Assembly (NCBI GenBank): GCA_963277665.1
Contig: OY728122.1
Coordinates: forward strand, 1,542,826,868-1,542,890,867
Direction: 5' to 3'
DNA: 64,000 bases
From: Viscum album
Lineage: Eukaryota; Streptophyta; Magnoliopsida; Santalales; Viscaceae
Under the pieces are notes generated by a model. It did not search any database and was not told the origin of the DNA. It worked only from the letters and a program-made list of their open reading frames with translations. Each line of letters begins with the position of its first letter. Positions within the stretch are counted from its first letter, which is position 1. Both the position numbers and the translations under genes were made by a program. Of this stretch, positions 12,078-24,871 are shown in pieces.

Positions 12078-14670
12078 ATGGATAGAAGTTGGATGTATCC
12101 TACCGATCGGATTTCAACTGAGTTTCAAAATAATTTGGATAATTTTTTAGATTTTTCATTTAACAATGTGCCAGATGGAGGTTGTATACAGTGTCCCTAC
12201 TATAATTTTGTTGTAAGACCATGGTTAAGATGAGAAGAATTTAGTTACCATTTAACGAAATTTGGATTTCAAGAAAACTATAATATTTTGTTTCACCATG
12301 GAGAGACGAGTCAATCTTCAACTGTTTATAAACGAAATGAATGAAGTGACATGGAGAATATGATATTTTATCAGTTTCCATATGTTCATAATTCCGATAG
12401 AGATAGAATTTCGGTGCAAGAAGACAATGATATCATTACACATGAGGAAAATATTGAAGACAATGATGTTGGGAGAGTGAAAAATTTATTGGATGATTCC
12501 AGAACTCCAGTATATCAAGAATGTACTAAAATGACCAAGTTGGAATTTTTAATGTGGTTATATCATGGGAAAACCATGTATGGGATTTCTAATACCACCA
12601 TTGATTATATTCTTACATTTTTGAAGGACTTGCTTCCTGATTGTGCAGATATTCCCTCAAATCATTACATGGCATGGAAGTTAATTGAGAAGTTTGGATT
12701 TGCTACTAATAAAGTTTGTGCTTGTCCGAAAGATTGCAGTTTATTTTTGGAGGAAACAGCTGACCGTAATGACTGTAAAGAATGTGGTACATCTCGATGG
12801 AAGACAAATACAGATGTAACACCATCTCGTGTGCCACATAAAGTCATGTGGCACTTTCCATTGAGTCTCAGACTTCAAAATCTATTCATGTCTCCAGAAA
12901 TCTCAGTCAATATGCGATGGCACGATGTTGAGATAATTAAAGGTAATGATGAGTTGGTCCATCCTATAGATGGATTAGCATGGCAGATATTTTATGCACA
13001 ACATACTAATTTTGCAGCTGATGTGCGTAATGTCAGATTGGGCCTATCATGTGATGGTTTTAATCTGTTTGGCCAGATGCTTACTGCTCATAGCACGTGG
13101 CTGATTTTTATTCATGTTTATAATCTTTCTCCGTGGATGTGTATGAAAAAACCTTTCACTTTCTTGAGTATATTGATATCTAGACCTTTGGATCCTTGTA
13201 ATGATATAGATGTCTAATTTCAACCTTTAATAAAATAGTTGAAACAACTTTGGGATTTAGGTGTGCAAACATTTGATGCTTCTTCAAATAATATGTTTCA
13301 AATGTGTGATGCCCTTCTATGGACCATAAATGATTTCCCTACCGATGCAATGATGTCTGGGTGGAGCATGAAGGGAAAACTATCATGTCCTGTTTGTATT
13401 AAGAATACATAATCGAGAAGGCTTAAATATCGTCGTAGTTTCAGTTTCATGGGGAATCACCGATTCTTTCCAATGGATCATCAATACAGGAAGAATTATT
13501 AGAGGTTTGATGATAATGTTGAAACTGAAGAACCACCTCAATGCATGTCACTAAGTTATGTGCTTAATGAATTGAAAGATTTCATCTTTTCATTAGGGAA
13601 AGGTCATTTGAAATCTCAAAAGAGGAAGAATGGTGATACTGAAGTCACTTACAATTGGAAAAAGAGAAGTATTTTTTTATGTTGCCATATTGGTCTACTA
13701 ATTTTTTACATCATTATTTAGACATAATGCATATTGAGAAAAATATATGTGAAATTTTTCTTGAAATTCTTTTGAATATTAAGGGGAAGACCAAAGATGA
13801 CTTTTGATCTCGTTGGGATTTATTGGATTGGGGTATTTGACCAGAACTACATCTTGTTTGTATCGGTGAAAACAAATGGAAAGTTCCATGTGCTTCTTAT
13901 GTGATGACACTAGCAGAGAAAGATCAATTTATGGAAATATTGGAGAATATCAAGGTTCCAGATGGCTATTCCAGCAACATATCTAAACGAGTCAACAGAA
14001 GACATTTGAAATTGAAATCCCTAAAAACTCATGATTATCACATCCTTCTTCATGAATTGATTCTAATAGAAATTTGGCATTTTCTATCCAATAATGTAAG
14101 GGTGGAATTGATTCGGTTGTGTCATTTTTTTAGATACCTTTATACTAAAAGGTTATCCAAATCATTGTTGATAAAAATGCAGCAAGAAGCACTGTTAATT
14201 CTGTGTGAGTTGGAAAAAAAATTCCTCCATCCTTTTTCACTTGCATTCTGCATTTAACAGTTCATCTTCCAACTGAGATTGGGAGACCAATCGCTTTTCG
14301 GTGGATGTATCCCACTGAAAGAAATATGTGCACAATGAAATCATATGTCCGAAATAAGAATTATCCTGAAGGTTCAATTGTGAGGAGTTATCTGACCCAA
14401 GAATGTATGGATTTTTGTTCAATGTATTTGTCTGATGTGAGCACAAGACATAATCGACCAATGAGAAACGAAGATGAGCAGTATGAGGAAATTCAGCCCT
14501 CATTTACATCTCTTCCCCAAACAGGTGGAATTGTCGGGTCATATACATTGGTTACATTGATCTTTGAAGAGTGGAATATGGCACATCTTACAGTCTTGTT
14601 TAATTGTGGTTTGTTCGATGCCTATATCAAGTAAGTAATTTGAATATATATATGTTATCTCATATGATAT
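12078..14670 (+). pseudogene. CACTA transposase (TNP2/Transposase_21 family), degenerate
   Basis: The start MDRSWMYPTDR at 12,078 is the typical opening of the transposase-associated domain, followed by the CxxC pattern (CIQCPYYN). The large frame at 12,351-13,217 holds the zinc-ribbon-like CPKDCSLF..CKECGTSRW and the TNP2 core with LSCDGFNLFG, which carries a catalytic-type Asp, and AHSTW. The core continues after stops as INDFPTDAMMSGWSMKGKLSCPVC. At 13,901-14,257 and 14,305-14,550 are two halves of a DUF4218-type domain (LKSLKTHDYH, GRPIAFRWMYPTERNM, EECMDF-like). The frame ends near 14,634 at a splice donor-like AAGTAAGTAA. At least eight stops or shifts make it inactive. Its role was to bind and cut the CACTA ends. 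Confidence 0.85.
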
Positions 14671-17600
14671 TATAACACCCTGACCCCAATTACCCAGAGT
14701 CGGTGCATTATTACATAACATTGTCATGATCACAAAAGATCAAGTCTTGAAACACTGATTAGTTTAGTATCCTTGGAATCACTAGATACATTCATAAAAT
14801 TTACATTACATCATAAAGTGAAAAACTAAAACAATATCTTGTCTCCATAGACCACACTCATATCCCCTCATACTATCCCTGTAGGTCATTCATAAAATAT
14901 TTCTTCACATCCTGGGAAAAATAAGACATAGAAAGGGGTGAGCTCAGATGCCCAATAAGGATAACAATATAGCAGAAACTTTCATAAATAATCATAAACA
15001 TTTAAGGCAATGTATAACTAAAACAAAAGCCTTTTAAACTTGAACTTCAGAATAATATGGCAGAAATAAAATGAATAATTTCATTTACTTATTCACATGG
15101 ATATTCTACTAGTCAAATAATCACATGCAATATCAATAACCACTTTCATAATGATGGAATGCATAATTCCAAACCATCATAACCACATAGTTAAGGTCTT
15201 GTGTCAAGACTACAAATAAGATTTTTTCAAGGACTTGTGCCAAGACACTAGTTTGTCTCATGAGACCTACCGATTCATTGAGGAGCTATAGCAGGCTCCA
15301 CCCGTCACTTATTAAGTCCAATGCATTCCTCATATGAACAGGTTTAAACATAACATAAACATTCATATTAAAACTAGTATACGAAATGTCAATACTTTCT
15401 CCATAAACCATGAATGGTATAAAAATAACACATCCATAGTCAAAAATATCACAAAACCTTCAATACAATATGGAAGTTTTGTATCATAATAAATCAACGT
15501 CAAATAAGCTTAAAATCCATCAAAGGATGTTGACTTAGATGAAATCAAAACTATTTGAGAGAAATATCTCTTTTTTTAAATCATTTAAAAGTCACATAAT
15601 TATAAAATAAAACATTTACTTTGAAAATATCCTTATAATATTTTAAGGGAAGATTTGAAGATTTTATAATGGTGGAAAATATCCGCACCCACCGTATAAG
15701 TTAAAAAAAAAAGACATTCTTACCTTAATTTTGTCGAAAAGGTTAAAAAGGACCTTGTTTGGAAAATGACGGAAAATAAACCCTTACCTTGTACTTTTCC
15801 TTGGTTAAGGGTAGTTTAACCTCCTATAAAATGGTGAAATAGTTTTTATTAAATTATACAAGAATAATATACATTAATATGATATCATATATGATCTTTT
15901 TACATTTCTTTGTTAATAATATCTTAGTATTATTGTCGTTTCAGGTGTTAACTTACTCATTTTATTTTATATGTTTTGTTACATAAGCCATGTTTGTTAT
16001 GGATAGGTTGTATCTTATTCATATCCAAAATTATATCAAGTCCTTAAACATTATTTTTAATCATCAAATTAGAATTATTCTTGAATGGATACGATGGGTA
16101 ATGAATCACATCGCGTTCGTGGAGACGGTAGTCCGTACGTACGCACAAGAGACAATATCATTCATTTGATATTAAAATCGTATATAATTGGATGGTATAT
16201 TATATATAAAGAATAATTATAATGTTATATTTATTATTTACTTCAATTACACATCATTATCATACCCATCCAAATAATAATATTTTGAATAACAATTACA
16301 CCACGACGTGGAGACGGTAAGCCGTACGTACGCACGTATGGTGACATGACATTCAAAGGATGGATAGAATACTGAATATGGTTGTACCATATTTATAATA
16401 ACATCACAGTATATAGAATATACTAGAGTTATTATTTTAGAATTTAAATAACAAAAAAAGAAGAAGTTGAAGAAGAAAGGAACTTGAAAGAGGGTGGTGA
16501 AAACATTACCTCTTCTTCGGGTTCTTCCTTTTGATTGATCAAAAGGGCTCCTTAGGTTGGATTTCTGATCAAAATAAGGCCTCTATGATGAATTTAGGGA
16601 ATTTGATAGGATATTTGGGTAGGGTTTTGCCGAACCAAAAGGCTTTGAAGGTATGAATTTGAGAGAAGGGGGAGTGCCCGTTTATAAGAGGGGTGAGGGG
16701 CACCTTAGAAAAAACTTAAAATATTATTTTATAATAAATTCATATTCAGTTTATAATGGCTCCAAAGTGACTTATTTAGAGTCTAAGGTGGGGATGGTTC
16801 TAAATCCTTTCAATCAATAGATTTTAGAAAGGTTCGGGTCACTATATTAACCTTATCATTTATATTTAACTCTTAGTTAAAAAGTTTAACATTTACCATG
16901 TCTCTTTGTATTTTTATATTATGTGGTTAATAAACATACTATAACATGCCAAGTGAACCCCAAGTGGTTCATTATTAATATATATAACCTTATCTAAGTC
17001 ATTTTTCCGAACCTTAGATTTTTAGTAATAGAATATAAATTAATAATATAATATTTGTTTTAAATACTCTTTTATGTCAATTTTGACACTATTTAATAAT
17101 TGATTTTTTTTTAAGTTCTAAAAACATTATTAATTCTAAATAAATTCATTTAATCAATAATAACATGTCATATTAACCTATAAAATTAGTTTAATTCATA
17201 AAAAGTCTCAAATTACATTTATTTGGATATTATAATATCAATTATTTTAATATTTCATTAATTAGGTAATTACTGCATCACCATTGTGTCATAAATAAAT
17301 TAAATTATTTAATATCTAAAAATTATAAATAAAATACCGTTATTTAGGAAATCGTTTTATCTTCCTAATGAATATTTATAATCGAATTTATCTTTTGTAT
17401 AACCCTATATTAAAAATGTTTTAGTTATTAAACATTGATTTTAACTCTTTTAACTCTTCTTTGAATTAAATAATAATAAATGTCCTAATCTAATCCAAGT
17501 GGACCAAAGAGGTTCATATTTTATTCCTAAAGTTGTTTTTGGTCTAATTATACTTATCCAATAGAATTAGGACATGTGTTAGGGTGATAATAATATCATT

Positions 17601-18226
17601 TCTACCCTTAATTACCCTATTCACATTTAACCGTGGTAAATAAAAGTAAAAAGTTATCATTCACCAAAAATTATTTTTATCTTATTGAACCACATTTTAC
17701 TCCTTGATATTAACTGTGTCTCTCGGATTTTCAAAATTCCACTCACAAAAGCGGTAAAATTAAGCTTTACGTGAATTTGCAAATTCTTCTAGGAGATGGG
17801 TAAAAGACGGTGAAAAGTTCAATAAAATTTTTATATATCTAAAATTATTATAAACTGACTCCAATGAATTACATTGAACTTATATAGGTATTATGTATAT
17901 ATTTTTACCTAAAATAAATTTAAATAAAATAAATAATTATAAAAAATCAGTTTTAAACTATAACTTTGTGTTTTTCACTATTCATAAAAAATTGAATGTT
18001 TTCAGAAAAATACCAAAAATTCACCCTAAGCTGATTTTGATATTCCGAATCCAAAAATGAAGTAAATTTTGAAAGATAAAATTTATAAAATTTCAAAAAG
18101 TGGGTATTACTATTCATAACGGCTAGTTTGATTTGTTGTGGTTTGTGTTAGAACTCGAAGTTGCGTACAACACACGCTAATGTATTATTCAAAGAGAAGC
18201 ATATCGTGGAAGCTTGGGGTGTTACA
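14671..18226 (-). mobile_element. Complete 3.56-kb chromovirus LTR (3' LTR of element 2)
   Basis: The LTR is bounded by TATAACACCC at 14,671 and GGGGTGTTACA ending at 18,226, that is TGTAACACCCC...GGGTGTTATA on the minus strand. The inverted ends and the long length are typical of Del/Tekay-type chromoviruses. A TATA box (TATAAA, minus strand) lies at 16,681-16,686. The block GGAGACGG-TA-CCGTACGTACGCAC occurs twice, at 16,121 and 16,310. The polypurine tract of element 2 abuts at 18,227. No gene is inside. It interrupts the CACTA A transposase at its left side; the five bases before it are GATAT. Confidence 0.8.
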
Positions 18227-18240
18227 TTCTCCCCTCCTTC
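18227..18240 (-). promoter_or_regulatory. Polypurine tract of element 2
   Basis: On the minus strand GAAGGAGGGGAGAA directly precedes TGTAACACCCC, the LTR start. This is the standard position of the plus-strand primer. Confidence 0.75.
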
Positions 18241-18694
18241 AAATAATTTAGTCCTTGAAATTTCTAGAATACTACCGCATGAAAAGACTCGGTTGGTTCT
18301 TCATCATAAGTTCCTCAGGTTCCCACGTTGCCTCTTCCATCTTATGGTTTCTCCATAGAACTTTTACCAGACGAGTCATCCGGTTTCTCAGCACTTGTTC
18401 TCTGGTATCAAGAATCCTGACGGGCTCTTCGCAATAAGATAGATCAGGTTCCAATTATACTTCCTCATAAGTGAGTACATGTGTTGGGTCAAGCATGTAT
18501 GTTCTCAACAGTGATACATGGAACACATCGTGAACTTTGGAGAGACTTGGTGGCATTGCCAAACGGTAAGCTACAGCCCCAATTCGTTCTAGAATTTCAA
18601 AAGATCCTATGTACCTGGGACTCAATTTACCTTTCTTACTGAAACATATAACTCCCTTCCATAGAGATACCTTCAAGAAAACATGATCTCCTAC
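18241..18694 (-). pseudogene. Integrase C-terminus and chromodomain of element 2
   Basis: The minus-strand frame 18,455-18,676 gives KKGKLSPRYIGSFEILERIG, VAYRLAMPPSLSKVHDVFHV and SLLRTYMLDPTHVLTYEEV, the conserved linker after the integrase core in chromoviruses. It continues after a stop in 18,272-18,454 with YCEEPVRILDTREQVLRN, LVKVLWRNHKMEEATWEPEE, a well-kept chromodomain of the retrotransposon type. One stop (a Gln-type position, 'LE*EV') separates the two parts. Chromodomains of this class bind methylated histone H3 and bias insertion to heterochromatin. Confidence 0.85.
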
Positions 18695-19372
18695 CTAAAA
18701 TTCCAAATCCTTTTTTCGGTTTTCAGCATAGCTCTTCTGCCTACTTTGAGCTAATTTGATGTGGTTTTGGATTACCTTTACCTTTTCCATCGTTTCCTCC
18801 ACCAGTTCTGGGCCTATGAGTTTTCTTTCACCAACATCAACCCAACAAGTTGGTGTGCAACATCTCTTTCCATATAACGCTTCATATGGTGCCATCTGAA
18901 TACTCAAATGGAAGCTATTGTTATAGGAAAATTCTACCATAGGTAAATATTGATCCCACATACCCTGAAAGTCAAGTGAGTAAGACCTCAACATGTCTTC
19001 TAAGGTTTGAATAGTCCGTTCTGATTGTCCATCTGTTTGAGGGTGGTAGGCAGTGCTCAAACGAAGTTTAGTATCCAAGGCCTTCTGAAGGCTCTTCCAG
19101 AATCTTGAAGTAAAATAGGGATCATGATCAAAAAAAATTGATAGGGGTACTCTATGAAGTCTCATAACTTCATTAATATATAGTCTTGCTAGACGTTCAA
19201 GTGGTAGATCTTCTCTTATAGCAAGAAAATGTGCTGACTTGGTAAGATGATCAACAATGACCCATATTTCATCGTTTTTTCTAGTAGTCTTTGGTATTCC
19301 CATGATAAAGTCCATCGTAATATTATCCCATTTCCACTCAGGTATGGGAAGAGGTTTCATGACTCCTCCAGG
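18695..19372 (-). pseudogene. Integrase core of element 2 (near-intact frame)
   Basis: A 221-residue open frame covers the DDE core. Visible landmarks are PEWKWDNITMDFIMGIP (first Asp), WVIVDHLTKSAHF, RLHRVPLSIFFDHDPYFTS (the usual SDRDP block is changed to FDHDP, keeping the second Asp), AYHPQTDGQSERTIQTLEDM (the Glu), and MAPYEALYGKRC. It is the longest intact coding stretch in the element. A stop next to the preceding zinc-finger frame and stops elsewhere in pol mean it is not part of a functional polyprotein. Confidence 0.88.
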
Positions 19373-19885
19373 CTATTGCCTTCTAGCTTTCACTTGTTGA
19401 CAAACCATACATCTTGACACAAAATCAGAAATCTCCCTCTTCATGTTGTCCAACCAAAAATGTTCCTTCAAATCTCTATACATTTGGGTGCTCCCAGGGT
19501 GTATAGAGAAATTGGAACTATGAGAATCATCTAACAATTCCCTTTTTAAATCAGGTACATCAGGAACACAAAGTCTCTTCCCAAATTTCAAAATTTCATC
19601 TTCATACACAAAGTCACTCAATCTTCCATCATTCACAGCTTTAATCTTCTTTATAAACTCTTCATCATTGGTCTGAGAACTCTTTATCCTTTCAAGTAAA
19701 GATGGTTTGGAAACCATTTGAAAAAGTATTGAGGTTTCACCTTCCATGGTGATTCCCATATCCATATTTACTAGATCCATGTATATAGGATCCTTTTCAA
19801 CTCTCATCTTGTTCAAAACTCCATGATCCTTTCTACTCAAAGCATATGCCACCTTATTTTCCTTCCCAGGGTGGTAGTGTATCAT
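19373..19885 (-). pseudogene. RNase H end and HHCC zinc finger of element 2
   Basis: A 170-residue minus-strand frame starts with IHYHPGKENKVAYALSRK, the chromovirus RNase H end (usually VADALSR; here Y replaces the catalytic-region D). It then carries the spacer and the integrase HHCC finger (HSSNFSIHPGSTQMYRDL..FVSRCMVCQQVKARRQ). The finger helps integrase multimerise. The frame meets the integrase core across a stop at 19,370. Confidence 0.85.
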
Positions 19886-21230
19886 GAAATCATAATCCTT
19901 GAGTAGTTCAAGCCATCACCTTTGCCTCATGCTGAGTTCTTTTTGCGGGAAAATATACTTAAAACTCTTGTGATCAGTATATATCTCAAATTTTTCACCA
20001 TAGAGATAATGTCTCTATATATTCAAATCAAATATCACAACTGCTAACTCGAGATCATGAGTAGGATAGTTTTTCTCATGAATTTTCTGCTGTCGTGATG
20101 CATAGGCAATAACTCTATCATTCTACATAAGGACACAACCAAGTCCTTTCTTTGATGCATCACTATAAATAACGAACCCATCATTCCCCGATGGTAGAGT
20201 CAATATAGGAGCATTGACTAATATTTTCTTCATTTATTCAAAAAATTATTCACACTCTTTTGTCCAAACAAATTTAACCCCTTTACATGTGAGCTTCGTT
20301 AATGGGTTAGCCAATCGGGCAAAATTCTGGACGAAACATCGATAATAACCTGTTAAACCAATAAAACTGTGTACCTCAGTTATACTCATCGGTGATGGTC
20401 ATTCTTGTATTGCCTTGGTCTTATAAGGATCAACATAGATTCCATCCTTAGAGACAATATGGCCAAGAAAAGAGATCTCCTGAATCCAGAATTCACACTT
20501 GTTAAACTTCCCATATAATTCATTTCTTCTAAGAGTCTTCAGGATAATGCGCTAGTAATTTTCATGATCTTCGTAGCTTTTGGAGTATATCAAGATATCA
20601 TCAATAAATACCACCACAAAATCATCGATATATTCCTTGAAAACTCTATTCATTAGATCCATGAATACATAGGGTGCATTAGTCAGTCCAAAAGGCATTA
20701 CTGTAAACTCGTAATGCTCGTACCTGGTTCGAAATGTTGTCTTTGGAATGTTCCTTCTTCACACACAACTGATGGTATCCAGATCGAAGGTCAATATTTG
20801 AAAAGTATTGATCTTCATGCAGTTGTTCGAATAAATCATCAATGCGAGGTAGGGGATACTTGTTCGTTATTGTTATAGCATTGATTCCCCTATAGTCGAT
20901 ACATAACCTCATAGATCCATCTTTCTTCTTAACAAAAAGGACATGGGATCCCCATAGAGAAACACTAGGGAGAATAAATCCCTTATTACTAAATTCCTCT
21001 AGTTGTTTCTTTAGTTCAACTAATTCCACAGTGGCTATTCTATAAGGGGTCTTCGATATAGGCCTTGAACCAGGAATTAAATCAATGGAAAACTCAATTT
21101 CTCATTCTAGAGGATTTCCAGGTAAATCTTCTAGAAACACATCTACATATTCTTTCACAATAGTTACATCCTCTATTTGAACATTCCTTTCCTCACCCAT
21201 AGTTATTCCATTCTCTTCCTCCCCAATAAT
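19886..21230 (-). pseudogene. Reverse transcriptase-RNase H of element 2
   Basis: The frame 20,679-21,029 gives the RT start: [52 protein letters not shown], and DLRSGYHQL. Beyond a frameshift, the catalytic loop is kept as [11 protein letters not shown] near 20,591-20,625. Further blocks (GFVIYSDAS-like at about 20,160-20,180) mark the RNase H domain. Multiple stops and shifts are present. Chromovirus RT has FIDD in place of YxDD, as here; compare FIDE in element 1. Confidence 0.85.
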
Positions 21231-21700
21231 TTAATTTAGTTGAGCTACTCGGGGTGGATCTAGATAAGAATCAGGTGGTGATGATTATGCTCTAAAGATA
21301 AGGTGTTCTTTATCATCATCATCAAAAATCGTAACCTCCTTCTTCTTACAATAAATCTTCGCATCATGGTCTGAAATCCAGTCCATACCGAGGATTATAT
21401 CAAATTCAATCATGGGTATGATGATGAGATCAACAGATAAAGAACATTTATATGCCATAATGGGGACTGATTCACAAAACTTTGTTGCAATGATACTTCC
21501 CTTAGAAGTTTTAACTGACAACTCCCTTGTTAAATCAAATTGGAAATATTCTAATTTTCTTAGAAAATTGGGAAGATATGAAATAATGCGATGATTCAGA
21601 ATCAAATAAATCATTGGCTAAACTTGAGGAAACCATTAAATTACCTGTCACCATGTCTTTCGGAGCTTCTACCTCAGCAGTAGTAATGGCATAAGCTTGG
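21231..21700 (-). pseudogene. Aspartic protease region of element 2
   Basis: The minus-strand frame 21,285-21,614 contains LTRELSVKTSKGSIIATKFC, PIMAYKCSLSVDLIIIPM and EFDIILGMDWISDHDAKI, the second half of the retropepsin domain that separates gag and RT. The N-terminal DSGA/T-type active site lies upstream beyond a frame break. It is homologous to the better-kept copies at 54 and 57 kb. The protease would cut the gag-pol polyprotein. Confidence 0.8.
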
Positions 21701-22545
21701 CCTTGATCCCTTGGTCTTTTCTGAGGTAAGTTCCCCTAACGCTTAGGACATTCATTTGCATAATGTCTCATCTCCCTGCAATTTTAGCATTGAACATCGG
21801 TAGCTTCTTTCTTCCCCTTGCAATCACGAGCTTGGTGGCCTTTTTCACCACACTTGTAACAAACTCTCATTCTCTTCAAGCAAGTACCAGGGTGTTTCTT
21901 CCCACATTTACTATAGGATAGATATTCAACTTTTCCCTTCTTCCCCTTATTTCCATTCCCAAAGTGATCAGCATATGTCTTCTTCTCTTGCTTTGCTTTA
22001 AAGTCATGAGACTTAGAGAATTCCTTTTCTGTCTTGATAGCACATGAGACAATATCTTCGTACAACGAGAAGGATTGTGAGACTAATGATCGATGGAGAA
22101 ATGGTTTTAACCCATCAAAGAAACAATAAATCTTACTCCTTGGGTTACGTATATAATCTGTTGCATGCCTCGCTAACCTTGTAAAGTTAGCCTCATACTT
22201 TGCGACATTCTCATCCTCTTTTTGTCTCAGACTCATAAATTGTATTTCCATATCTGCTCGATGGTCACGAGGAAATTATTTTTCTAAGAAAATATCTTTG
22301 AACTCCCTCCATTCCATATTTAATACTTCATCATCCTCCTTTGTGTTTTGAATCAATGACCACCATTGGTCAGCATCTCTAGTGAGGCGGTAAACTGCCA
22401 TGATAACTTTTTCTCTTTTACTACTCCCCAAGGCATGGAATATTTTCTCTAAGGAATTTATCCATTGCTCAGCTACTAATGGATTTGTACTCCTATTGAA
22501 TGTCAGTGGTTGTTGCCTCATGAAGCGATCTAACATTGATCCTCC
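21701..22545 (-). pseudogene. Gag of element 2, 5' truncated
   Basis: Two frames cover the capsid. 22,276-22,536 holds FMRQQPLTFNRSTNPLVAEQW, SLEKIFHALGSSKREKV and DADQWWSLI. 21,784-22,251 holds EIQFMSLRQKEDENVAKYEA, a basic stretch, and the knuckle CYKCGEKGHQARDC. The element ends abruptly at about 22,545 in the N-terminal part of gag; its leader and 5' LTR are absent. One frameshift or stop separates the two frames. Confidence 0.85.
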
Positions 22546-22741
22546 ACGCTACGGATCAGGGTCCTCCATCTACCACCGCTTTTGAGTTACCGATGAAAAA
22601 TGAATCCTTTATCCTCACCTCTGATTGTTGTTTCATCTTTGACCACTGTCTCCTCCATCGTCTACCACCGCTTTCAGGTTACTGGTGAAAACCAATTCCT
22701 CCATCCTCACCTCTGATTGTTGCTTCATCTTCAACCACTAT
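22546..22741. repeat. Two-copy ~116-bp direct repeat flanking CACTA B
   Basis: Copies start near 22,569 and 22,685. Both contain TCTACCACCGCTTT, then GGTTAC/AGTTAC and 'cctcacctctgattgttg'. The right flank of CACTA B (45,930) has a related TCTACCACCACTTTG. The sequence is therefore likely the interrupted target repeat. Confidence 0.5.
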
Positions 22742-22773
22742 TACCACAAAATAGGGCAAGGGAAGCGCCTCAT

Positions 22774-22845
22774 TTTATCAGCACTAAGAAGAAAGCACTG
22801 ATAAAGTGGGATCCTTTATCAGTGCTATATTTAGCGCTGATAAAA
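22774..22845. repeat. Left subterminal inverted repeats of CACTA B
   Basis: Two inverted pairs are present: TTTATCAGCACT with AGCACTGATAAA, and TTTATCAGTGCT with AGCGCTGATAAA. The same motif family recurs at 24,755-24,863 and 45,636-45,893. Such repeats are the usual binding sites of CACTA accessory protein TNPA. Confidence 0.7.
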
Positions 22846-22849
22846 AAAG

Positions 22850-24750
22850 TTAATAATTTATATTCAAAAATAATTTTTATTTGGATACATTCACTACAAA
22901 ATGCATGTTTATAATTAATATATATTTTTTAATAATTCAATAATATATATATATAATGTTTTAAAAAAATTATTTCTAAGATTATAATTATATATATATA
23001 TAATTATAGGATTATAATAAATTTCATTAAATAATAAATATATTTATTAGATTTGTTGGATTTATTTGATTTATTAGATTTATTCGATTTATTCGATTTA
23101 TTAGATTTATTAGATTTATTTATTAGATTATTAGATTTATTAGATTATTTTATTTATTATATTTTTTATATTTAATATATTTATTTTATTTATAATTAAT
23201 ATATATAAATACCTTTTTAAATATATATATTTATATTAATTATTAAATATATATGTTCGAATGAATTTGGTTAATAAATATATTGATCATGCATGCATAT
23301 GTTATGTATGAAAATGTTCATTTATACATTACACCCTTTCTTATTATTCATGTTGTCCATTGATGGCTCGTTTTTTATTATGTATATTTACTAGGTATAT
23401 GATTAATTCATGTTACCCATATATACTATTATGTTCTCAAAAATACTTATAAAATTACATTAAATATATTTAAATAATAAATATAATTATTATATTTATA
23501 ATTATTAAATTTTAAATATATATATATACTTTTTATATATATTTATTTGTAATTATAATTACAACTATGTATATATTTAAATAACTATAAAATTACAATA
23601 AATACATATATTATAATTACATATAAATATATATATAATTATATACAAATATTTATAAATATATTTATTTATACTTATAATTATAACTATAAATGACTAT
23701 ATATATGTAGATAATTATATAAAATTATAATAAATATATTCATTATACTACTTATAAATTTATAATATAATTAAATGAATATATTTATAAATATATAAAA
23801 ATATTTATAATTATAATTCCTAAATAAATATAGATATATTTAAATAATTAAAAAATTATAATAAATACATTAATTATATATATTTATATACAAATATTTA
23901 TAAATAAATAAAAATTGTTATAAATATAATTCTAAATAAATGTAGATATATTTAAATAATTAAAAAATTATAATAAATATATTTATATATATTTATAAAA
24001 TTATAAATATATTTTTTATAATTTTATAATTATTTAGATATATATATATATATATTCATAATTACAACTATAAATAAATATTTATTTATTATAATTTTTA
24101 ATTACAAATAAATATTTATTTATTTATTATTTATAAATATAAATAATTATTTATTTATTTAAATAATTATTAATTTATAAAAAATATATTTATTATTTTC
24201 ATATATAATGTTATATATAATTAAATAAATATATAGAAATATTGATAAATAAATAAAAATATTTATATTTATAATTATAAATAAATATAGATATATTTAA
24301 ATAATTATAAAATTATAATAAATATATTAAATATATATATATTAATAAAATTATAAAAACTAGAAATATTAATTTGCTATAATTTTATAATTATTTATAT
24401 ATATATATATATTCATTTATAATTATAATTATAATTAAATATATTCATATAATAAATAAATATATATATTCATATAATAAATAACTATATATTCATATAA
24501 ATAATTATAACATTAGAAAAAATATAGTTGTATATATCTATAATCTTATAAATATATATACTTAATATATTTATTGTATATATTCTAAGATTATAAATAT
24601 AATAAGTATATTTATTATAATTTTATAAATATAAATATTTATTTATTTATAGTTATAATTATAAATATATATATATATATATATTTATCATATATATAAT
24701 TTTATAAATATATATATATATATATTACTATAAATAAATTATTAACAAAA
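22850..24750. repeat. 1.9-kb AT-rich low-complexity tract
   Basis: The tract is almost pure A/T, made of shifting TTATAATTATAAATATA-type words, with a short GATTTATTA minisatellite at about 23,045-23,150. No gene is visible. It lies between the outer and inner subterminal repeats of CACTA B and has many potential cruciforms. Confidence 0.8.
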
Positions 24751-24754
24751 TATC

Positions 24755-24863
24755 TTTATCAGAGCTTTCTTAGCGCTGATAAAGGTGCGGTTTATCAGCG
24801 CTTTTTATTTTAGCGCTGATAAAACATACCTTTATCAACGCTTTTTAGCTAGCACTGATAAAA
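24755..24863. repeat. Inner subterminal repeat block of CACTA B
   Basis: Three inverted pairs of the TTTATCAGCGCTTT..AGCGCTGATAAA type stand immediately upstream of the TATA box and leader. They could be the original 5' subterminal repeats, separated from the terminus by expansion of the AT tract. Confidence 0.65.
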
Positions 24864-24871
24864 GATTCACT

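Larger units (their letters stand above)
10236..14670 (+). mobile_element. CACTA element A (3' part lost)
   Basis: The element starts with CACTACTCGAAA at 10,236, preceded by ACT, which may be a target duplication. Subterminal inverted motifs follow at 10,255-10,350 (CCCACGGTTTAAAGAACCGTGGGG and a second, looser ACCATGGG pair). Next come a pyrimidine-rich leader with imperfect 20-30-bp repeats (CCGACCTCC, CCCGGCCATC) at 10,360-10,700, an AT-rich stretch of about 1.35 kb that is probably an intron, and a TNP2-type transposase from 12,078. The element is cut off at 14,670 by a retrotransposon LTR and no right terminus is seen. Confidence 0.7.
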
